This document shows, piece after piece, positions 7,060 to 12,254 of a stretch of DNA of 12,254 nt (its first letter is position 1; each line of letters begins with the position of its first letter). Origin of the DNA: Alphaproteobacteria bacterium. GTDB lineage: Bacteria > Pseudomonadota > Alphaproteobacteria > Rhizobiales > Xanthobacteraceae. A program made the position numbers and the translations under genes. The notes under the pieces were generated by a model that did not search any database, was not told the DNA's origin, and saw only the letters and a program-made list of their open reading frames with translations. The stretch is from NCBI GenBank assembly GCA_005884745.1, contig VAZU01000082.1, forward strand, positions 1 to 12,254, given 5' to 3'.

Positions 7060-8132
7060 GGCGCATCCTCGGCGGCAAGCAGGGCGGCCTGCGTCTCGGT
7101 GACGAGCGCATCGACGATCTCGCCGAGCGCCTCGCCCTCGATCACCTGCGGGAGCTTGTGCAGCGTCAGATTGATGCGATGGTCGGTGACGCGCCCTTGC
7201 GGAAAATTGTAGGTGCGAATGCGCTCGGAACGGTCGCCGGAGCCGACCTGGCCGCGGCGTTCGGCGGCGCGCTCGCTTTCCTGCTTGCGGCGTTCCAGGT
7301 CGTAGAGCTTGGCGCGGAGCAGGGCCAGCGCCTTGGCCCGGTTGCGGTGCTGCGAGCGGTCTTCCTGCACGTTGACCACGATGCCGGTCGGCAGGTGCGT
7401 CATCCGCACCGCGGATTCGGTCTTGTTGACGTGCTGGCCGCCGGCGCCGCCGGCGCGCATGGTGTCGACCCGCAGATCGCCGTCGGCGATCGCCACCTCG
7501 ACGTCCTCCGGTTCGGGCAGCACCGCGACGGTCGCGGTCGAGGTATGGATGCGGCCGGAGGCTTCGGTCGCCGGGACCCGCTGGACCCGGTGCACGCCGG
7601 ATTCGTACTTGAGCTTGGCGAACGCGCCGCGGCCGCGGACTTCGGCGATGATCTCCTTGTATCCGCCGACCGTGCCCTCGCTCGCCGAGATCACTTCGAC
7701 CTTCCAGCCCTGCCGGGCGGCGTAGCGCTCGTACATGCGGAAGAGATCGCCGGCAAAGCGCGCCGCCTCGTCGCCGCCGGTCCCGGCGCGGATTTCCAGG
7801 ATCACGTTGCGCTCGTCCGCGGCGTCCTTCGGGGTGAGCGCCGTGCGGATTTGGCGCTCGATCGCCTCCCGGCGAGCGGCGAGCTCGGATTTCTCCTGTT
7901 CGGCGAGCGCCCGCATGTCCGGCTCGGTCGCGGCATCCGCGATGAGCGATTCGAGCCCGCTGAGCTCCTCGTCGGCGGCGCGGTAGCGCTTGATGATCTC
8001 GACCAGCGGCCTGAGCTCGGCGAATTCCCGCGACAGCCGCACGTAGCTCTCGCGATCCGGGCGGCCGGAGAGTTCGCGCTCGATGGCAGCGTGCCGGGCG
8101 ATCAGCGCGTCGAGCTTGGTTGCGGGAATCAT
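7056..8132 (-). CDS. prfA: Peptide chain release factor 1 (RF1)
   Basis: RF1 reads UAG and UAA in the ribosomal A site and triggers peptide release. The 358-residue protein is of normal length. It carries GTGGDEA at 117–123 and the stop-codon-reading PAT tripeptide at 187–189 (RVPATEASGRIHTS), which marks RF1 rather than RF2. The catalytic GGQ is at 231–233 in RAGGAGGQHVNKTESAVR; the glutamine is the target of PrmC, encoded next. The C-terminal domain has RIRTYNFPQGRVTDHRI. The start at 8132 was chosen because it gives the conserved beginning MIPATKLDAL. The frame stays open into ptsP, but earlier starts add an unconserved Arg/Ser-rich stretch. It begins 10 nt after the ptsP stop with no clear ribosome binding site, suggesting coupling with ptsP. 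Confidence 0.96.
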   Translation of the reverse strand: MIPATKLDALIARHAAIERELSGRPDRESYVRLSREFAELRPLVEIIKRYRAADEELSGLESLIADAATEPDMRALAEQEKSELAARREAIERQIRTALTPKDAADERNVILEIRAGTGGDEAARFAGDLFRMYERYAARQGWKVEVISASEGTVGGYKEIIAEVRGRGAFAKLKYESGVHRVQRVPATEASGRIHTSTATVAVLPEPEDVEVAIADGDLRVDTMRAGGAGGQHVNKTESAVRMTHLPTGIVVNVQEDRSQHRNRAKALALLRAKLYDLERRKQESERAAERRGQVGSGDRSERIRTYNFPQGRVTDHRINLTLHKLPQVIEGEALGEIVDALVTETQAALLAAEDAP

Positions 8133-8142
8133 GAGAAGATCG

Positions 8143-10410
8143 TCAGAGCTGGAGACCCTCGGCCGCCGCGAAGGCCTCGAGTCGGTCGCGAATGGCAACG
8201 CTGCCGACCGGGCTTTCGATCATCGGACCCAGCAGCGATTGCACCTTGCGGGCGTCGAGATCGAGCAGCATGGCCTTGACCGGCCCGATCGAAGAAGGGG
8301 TGAGTGAGAGCAGTCGATAGCCCAGCCCGATGAGCGCCAGCGCCCCGATCGGCTTCGACGCCAGCTCGCCGCACAATGTCACCGGCTTGCCGCAGGCACG
8401 GCCCTTGTCGACAATGGCCTTGAGCGCCCGCAACACCGGGCCGGACAGCGAATCGAAGCGATCCGCCACGCGCCTGTTGCTGCGGTCGACCGCATACAGG
8501 AACTGGAACAGGTCGTTGGAACCGACCGACAGAAAATCCGCCCGCGCGCACAGCTCGTCGAGCTGGTAGAGCAATGCCGGCACTTCGACCATGGCGCCGA
8601 CCTGCACGCGTTCGGGCAGGCTGTGGCCATGCCGCCGCAAATGCGTCAATTCGTGCTCGACCATCGCCTTGGCGCGATCGAACTCCTCGATCGAGGCGAC
8701 CATGGGAAACATCACGCGCAGCTCGCGGCCCTCGGCGGCCTTGAGCAGGGCGCGGATCTGGCTGCGCAACAATCCCGGCCGGTCGAGCCCGAGCCGGATC
8801 GCCCGCCAGCCGAGCGCAGGGTTCTCCTCTTCGACCGCGCGCATATAGGGCAGCACCTTGTCGCCGCCGATGTCGAGCGTGCGGAACGTGACCGGCAGCT
8901 CTCCGGCGATCTGCAGCACCGAACGGTAGAGCGAGAGTTGCTCGCTGGTACGCGGGAACGCGGCCGCGACCATGAACTGCAGTTCGGTGCGGAACAGACC
9001 GATGCCGGCGGCGCCGGATTCGGCAAGATGCGGAAGGTCGACCAGAAGCCCCGCATTGAGCATGAGGCTGACGGGCTCGGCATCCTTGGTGACGCTCGGG
9101 GCCTCGCGCAGCGCCCGGTACTGCGCTTGGCGCCTCGCCCGGAACCGCACCTTCTCGGCATAGGCGGCTTCGATGTCGGGCGGGGGTCGCACGTGGACCT
9201 CGCCCGAGGAGCCGTCGACGATGATCGCATCGCCGGGATCGACCAAGCCGGTCGCATTGTCGATCTGGCCGGCTGCCGCGATCCCCAGCGCGCGCGCCAC
9301 GATGGCGACGTGGGAGCTCGGCCCGCCTTCCTCCAGCACCAGACCGCGCAGCCGCGACCGGTCGTAATCGAGCAGAGCCGCCGGACCCATGGACCGGGCG
9401 ATGATGATGGCGTTGTCCGGCAGCTGCTCCCTGGCGGGAGCGTGGTGCTTCCCGGTGAGCTGCCGCATCAGCCGGTTGGCGAGATCGTCGAGATCGTGCA
9501 GCCGTTCCCGCAGATAGGGGTCGGTCTGGCGCAGCATGCGGGCACGCGCGTCGGACTGCACGCGCTCGACCGCGGCCTCCGCCGTCAGTCCGGTCACCAC
9601 CGCTTCGCGCAGTTTGTGCAGCCAGCCGCGATCGTAGGCGAACATGCGGAAGGCCTCGAGCACCTCCTTGTGCTCGCCGTCGTCGGCGACGTCGCCGCGC
9701 TCCAGCAGCAGATCGAGATCGGCTCGCAGCGCATCGATCGCCGTTTCGAGCCGCTGCAGCTCCTTTTGCACGTCGTCCGCGATGAAATTGGTGACCACGA
9801 CGCGCGGCTCGTGCAGCACCACGTGTCCCAGTCCGATGCCGTCGGCGATCGCCTGGCCGCCGAGATGCAGCGCGCGGCGCGCCGCGGGCTCCGCGCCGGG
9901 CCTGGCGAGCGCGGAGAGCTCGCCGGAGGCGATCATCTCGGCGAGCACCATCGCGGTGGTCTGCAGCGCCTCCTCTTCCTCCTCGGAATAGGTCCGGTGC
10001 GCCCGGTTCTGCACGACCAGCACGCCCAGCGTGTTGCCGGCGCGCAGGATCGGCACGCCGAGGAACGAGTGGTAGATTTCTTCGCCGGTTTCCGGTCGGT
10101 ACGAGAAGGCGGGGTGCGACTGGGCATCCGATAGGTTGATCGACCGGGCTTCGCGGGCCACCAGCCCGACCAGGCCTTCATCGGAGCGCATCACCGTCAA
10201 GTGCACGGCCTGCCGGTTGAGACCTTCGGTGGCATAGAGCTCGAGCGTGCCGTCGACGCGCAACACGTAGGCGGAGCACACTTCCGCCACCATGTTGGCG
10301 GCGATCAGCACCACGATCTTGTCGAGGCGTTCCTGCGCGCTTACCGGTTCCGCCATCACCTCGCGGAGGCGACGCAACAGCACGCGCGGACCGCCGAGCA
10401 CACCACGCAT
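8143..10410 (-). CDS. ptsP: PEP–protein phosphotransferase PtsP (EI-Ntr)
   Basis: This is the first enzyme of the nitrogen phosphotransferase system. It autophosphorylates from phosphoenolpyruvate and passes the phosphate to NPr and then EIIA-Ntr, a regulatory cascade without sugar transport. The 755 residues have the expected order. An N-terminal GAF domain (about 29–165), which in studied homologues senses nitrogen status, is followed by the NPr-binding helical domain (about 180–310). The swivelling domain holds the phospho-accepting His367 (GGPSSHVAI). A C-terminal PEP-binding barrel has FRTELQFM (473–480), GSNDLFQF (630–637) and catalytic Cys680 in CGELAS. The GAF domain sets it apart from the sugar PTS enzyme PtsI. 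ATG 10410 is preceded by GAGG. It begins 183 nt after lysC and appears to lead ptsP–prfA–prmC. Confidence 0.95.
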   Translation of the reverse strand: MRGVLGGPRVLLRRLREVMAEPVSAQERLDKIVVLIAANMVAEVCSAYVLRVDGTLELYATEGLNRQAVHLTVMRSDEGLVGLVAREARSINLSDAQSHPAFSYRPETGEEIYHSFLGVPILRAGNTLGVLVVQNRAHRTYSEEEEEALQTTAMVLAEMIASGELSALARPGAEPAARRALHLGGQAIADGIGLGHVVLHEPRVVVTNFIADDVQKELQRLETAIDALRADLDLLLERGDVADDGEHKEVLEAFRMFAYDRGWLHKLREAVVTGLTAEAAVERVQSDARARMLRQTDPYLRERLHDLDDLANRLMRQLTGKHHAPAREQLPDNAIIIARSMGPAALLDYDRSRLRGLVLEEGGPSSHVAIVARALGIAAAGQIDNATGLVDPGDAIIVDGSSGEVHVRPPPDIEAAYAEKVRFRARRQAQYRALREAPSVTKDAEPVSLMLNAGLLVDLPHLAESGAAGIGLFRTELQFMVAAAFPRTSEQLSLYRSVLQIAGELPVTFRTLDIGGDKVLPYMRAVEEENPALGWRAIRLGLDRPGLLRSQIRALLKAAEGRELRVMFPMVASIEEFDRAKAMVEHELTHLRRHGHSLPERVQVGAMVEVPALLYQLDELCARADFLSVGSNDLFQFLYAVDRSNRRVADRFDSLSGPVLRALKAIVDKGRACGKPVTLCGELASKPIGALALIGLGYRLLSLTPSSIGPVKAMLLDLDARKVQSLLGPMIESPVGSVAIRDRLEAFAAAEGLQL

Positions 10411-10445
10411 GAGGGTCCTCTCGCCCGGCCGGCCTGTTCCGCGCC

Positions 10446-10474
10446 AGCATGGCCCGGCCAGGACGATCCGGCAA
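10446..10474 (-). promoter_or_regulatory. Candidate ptsP promoter
   Basis: On the minus strand TTGCCG (10474–10469) is followed after exactly 17 nt by CATGCT (10451–10446), 35 nt before the ptsP ATG. The −35 fits fairly well and the −10 weakly. It would let ptsP be transcribed separately from lysC. Confidence 0.3.
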
Positions 10475-10505
10475 TTCTCTTTCAGAATCTCGCAGGCTTT
10501 GCGAG
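10474..10505. repeat. Two adjacent inverted repeats in the lysC–ptsP gap
   Basis: ATTCT-CTTTC-AGAAT (10474–10488) is followed immediately by CTCGCA-GGCTT-TGCGAG (10489–10505). Each has perfect arms of 5 and 6 bp and a 5-nt spacer. They lie 90 nt downstream of lysC and next to the possible ptsP −35. They could be regulator sites or RNA hairpins ending the lysC transcript, although no T-run follows on the minus strand. Confidence 0.4.
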
Positions 10506-10593
10506 GCAGCTCCGGCCGCCGGCCGATCGCAATCCCGCTCGCCGCCGTCTGACCGGAACGGGCCAGCCTCGGAGGCAGCGGAGCCGGCGATGG

Positions 10594-11844
10594 CTACCTG
10601 TCGAGGCCGTATAGCGAATGCAACGTGCGCACCGCAAGCTCGGTATAGGCCGCGTCGATCAGCAGCGAAAACTTGATCTCGGAAGTGGTGATGGCCCTTA
10701 TGTTGATGCCGCGCTCCGCCAAGGCCCGGAACGCCTGGGCGGCGACCCCGGCGTGGCTGCGCATGCCGATGCCGATCACCGACACTTTGGCGACGTCGTT
10801 GGCCCCGTCGACCCGTTCGTAGCCGATCGCGGGCCTGGAGCCGGCGAGCACGGCGCTCGCGCGCTCGTAATCGGCGGCCGGCACCGTGAAGGTGATGTCG
10901 GTCGTGGCCCCGTCGCCCGAGACGTTCTGCACGATCATGTCGACGTTGACGTTGGCCTCGGCGAGCGGACCGAAGATCGCCGCCGCGACCCCCGGCTTGT
11001 CCCGAACCCGGCGGATCGAAATCTGCGCCTCGTCCTTGGAGAACGCGATCCCGGTCACGACGTGCTGTTCCACGATCTCCTCCTCGTCGCAAATCAGGGT
11101 TCCGGCCGGCGACCCGCGCGCATCGCCGGTGTCCGGCTGCTCGAAGCTCGAGCGCACGCAGATGCGCACATTATGCACCATCCCGAGCTCGACCGAACGC
11201 ACCTGCAGCACCTTGGCGCCCAGCGAAGCAAATTCCAGCATTTCCTCGAAGGCGATCTTCTCCAGCCGTCGCGCCTTGGGCACGACCCGGGGGTCGCTGG
11301 TGTAGACGCCGTCGACGTCGGTATAGATGTCGCAGCGATCGGCGTGGATCGCCGCCGCGACGGCAACCGCGGAAGTATCGGATCCGCCGCGGCCCAAGGT
11401 CGTGATCCTGCGGGTCTCATTGTGCACCCCCTGGAACCCGGAGATCACGGCGACCTCGGCTCGTTCCTGGAAGCGGCGGATGAGCTCCGCACCATCGATT
11501 TCCAGGATGCGGGCGAGCCCATGGGCATCCGTGGTCGCAATCGGGATCTGCCAGCCTTGCCAGGAGCGGGCGGGCACTCCGATCCCCTGCAGCGCAATGG
11601 CCAGCAGCCCGGAAGTGACCTGCTCGCCCGCGGCCACCACCGTGTCGTACTCACGCGCGTCGTGCAGAATGGCGGCTTCCCGGCACCATTCGACCAGCCG
11701 GTTGGTGGTTCCGGCCATCGCCGAGACCACGACGGCGACCTCATGGCCGGCGCCGACCTCGCGCTTGACGTGCTGCGCGACGTTGCGGATGCGCTCGATG
11801 TCGGCCACCGAGGTCCCGCCGAACTTCATCACCAGGCGACCCAT
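10594..11844 (-). CDS. lysC: Aspartate kinase LysC
   Basis: LysC phosphorylates aspartate with ATP, the committed step toward lysine, threonine, methionine and diaminopimelate for the cell wall. The 416 residues begin MGRLVMKFGGTSV, with the kinase motif KFGGTSV at 7–13. SAMAGTTN (41–48) and FQGVHNETRRITTLGRGGSDTSA (137–159) bind nucleotide and substrate, and YTDVDGVYTSDPR lies at 174–186. Two ACT domains follow: residues about 265–330 (ISIRRVRDKPGVAAAIFGPLAEANVNVDMI) and 350–413 (VSVIGIGMRSHAGVAAQAFRALAERGINI). They indicate feedback control by lysine and/or threonine. There is no fused homoserine dehydrogenase. ATG 11844 was chosen over the longer open frame to 11943 because homologues start M-x-RLVMKFGG and GGAAG precedes it by 5 nt. 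It is divergent from ubiG. Confidence 0.96.
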   Translation of the reverse strand: MGRLVMKFGGTSVADIERIRNVAQHVKREVGAGHEVAVVVSAMAGTTNRLVEWCREAAILHDAREYDTVVAAGEQVTSGLLAIALQGIGVPARSWQGWQIPIATTDAHGLARILEIDGAELIRRFQERAEVAVISGFQGVHNETRRITTLGRGGSDTSAVAVAAAIHADRCDIYTDVDGVYTSDPRVVPKARRLEKIAFEEMLEFASLGAKVLQVRSVELGMVHNVRICVRSSFEQPDTGDARGSPAGTLICDEEEIVEQHVVTGIAFSKDEAQISIRRVRDKPGVAAAIFGPLAEANVNVDMIVQNVSGDGATTDITFTVPAADYERASAVLAGSRPAIGYERVDGANDVAKVSVIGIGMRSHAGVAAQAFRALAERGINIRAITTSEIKFSLLIDAAYTELAVRTLHSLYGLDR

Positions 11845-11914
11845 CGCGGCTTCCGAGCGGCTGTCGGCGAACGCACACGGCCTCGGGGCGAGCACCGGCG
11901 CAAAAAGGCGGCTA

Positions 11915-11943
11915 TACATACCGACGCGCTCATGCGGTCGCAA
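11915..11943 (-). promoter_or_regulatory. Candidate lysC promoter
   Basis: On the minus strand TTGCGA (11943–11938), a 17-nt spacer and TATGTA (11920–11915) form the best sigma-70-like pair in the divergent gap. They would start transcription about 65 nt before the lysC ATG. The −35 lies inside a GCGGT-CGCA-ACCGC inverted repeat (11935–11948). Confidence 0.35.
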
Positions 11944-11969
11944 CCGCGCTCGCTTTCCGGTCCGCCGCC

Positions 11970-11975
11970 GAGGAG
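11970..11975 (+). promoter_or_regulatory. Ribosome binding site of ubiG
   Basis: GAGGAG stands 4 nt before ATG 11980. The spacing is short but acceptable, and with the family alignment it fixes the start. Confidence 0.7.
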
Positions 11976-11979
11976 AGAG

Positions 11980-12254
11980 ATGCCCGAACCCCTAGCCGCA
12001 AGCTCCAGCGTCGATCCCAGGGAAGTCGCGCAGTTTTCCGCGCTGGCCGCCGAGTTCTGGGACCCGCGGGGCAAGATGCGCATGCTGCACCGGATCAACC
12101 CGCTCCGGCTGCGCTTCATCCGCGACCACGCCTGCCGGCAGTTTGGCCGCGACGCCGGCCGGCTCGATTGCCTCGACGGCCTGCGCATCCTCGATATCGG
12201 CTGCGGCGGCGGCCTGTTGTCGGAGCCGCTGGCGCGTCTGGGTGCCTCCGTGGT
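11980..12254 (+). CDS. ubiG: 3-demethylubiquinone-9 3-O-methyltransferase UbiG (5' part)
   Basis: Only the first 91 codons are in the window; the frame is open at the end. The translation begins MPEPLAASSSVDPREV. It then gives VAQFSALAAEFWDPRGKMRMLHRINPLRL, the hallmark UbiG N-terminus (F..LA..WW/FWD..G....LH.INP.RL). SAM-binding motif I follows as LRILDIGCGGGLLSEPLARLGA. UbiG performs both O-methylations in ubiquinone synthesis, at the inner face of the membrane with the Ubi complex. Its divergent position from lysC is familiar from Hyphomicrobiales. Confidence 0.94.
   Translation, partial: MPEPLAASSSVDPREVAQFSALAAEFWDPRGKMRMLHRINPLRLRFIRDHACRQFGRDAGRLDCLDGLRILDIGCGGGLLSEPLARLGASV

Noticed and set aside
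8623..10134. 503-codon plus-strand open frame opposite ptsP
   Set aside because: It lies entirely inside ptsP on the other strand, has low-complexity His/Gln/Arg composition, and shows no motif or ribosome binding site.

Overview
This is a high-GC chromosomal stretch, about two-thirds G+C by eye, from an alphaproteobacterium. It is most likely a member of the Hyphomicrobiales (Rhizobiales; Bradyrhizobium, Rhodopseudomonas or Xanthobacteraceae-like). The main support is the block ubiG (divergent) / lysC–ptsP–prfA–prmC–DUF4167, an order I know from that group, together with a DUF4167 protein and an intergenic palindrome of the type scattered through Bradyrhizobium-like genomes. There are no mobile elements, phage genes, CRISPR arrays or RNA genes that I can support.

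Layout. Positions 1–261 hold no gene, only leader sequence with several small inverted repeats. Positions 262–2273 (+) carry the two enzymes that make (R)-3-hydroxybutyryl-CoA for polyhydroxybutyrate: phaA, which is broken by a frameshift at about 1021–1028, and an intact phaB. A 12-bp perfect hairpin lies between them. A DMT/EamA permease (2285–3175, +) follows phaB by 11 nt. It meets gloB (3210–3977, −) tail to tail. gloB is divergent from a class I methyltransferase gene (4098–4838, +). A 99-nt imperfect palindrome (4850–4948) separates that gene from the converging DUF4167 gene (4962–5729, −). A 454-nt gene-free, hairpin-rich stretch follows. The minus-strand block prmC–prfA–ptsP–lysC (6184–11844) comes next, and the window ends in the first 91 codons of ubiG (11980 onward, +).

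How the genes work together. PrmC methylates the GGQ glutamine of the release factor encoded just upstream, and the two genes overlap by 4 nt. PtsP is the first enzyme of the nitrogen phosphotransferase system. LysC commits aspartate to the lysine, threonine and methionine pathways. UbiG is a ubiquinone O-methyltransferase. GloB finishes methylglyoxal detoxification. PhaA and PhaB feed carbon storage.

The most notable observation is the phaA frameshift. If two bases (one extra GC) are removed at about 1021–1022, the protein is exactly 392 residues, and Cys89, His348 and Cys378 fall on the known catalytic positions of the Zoogloea ramigera thiolase. The lesion is therefore either recent or a sequencing/assembly error. 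I found no convincing undescribed multi-gene system; this is mostly ordinary core chromosome.
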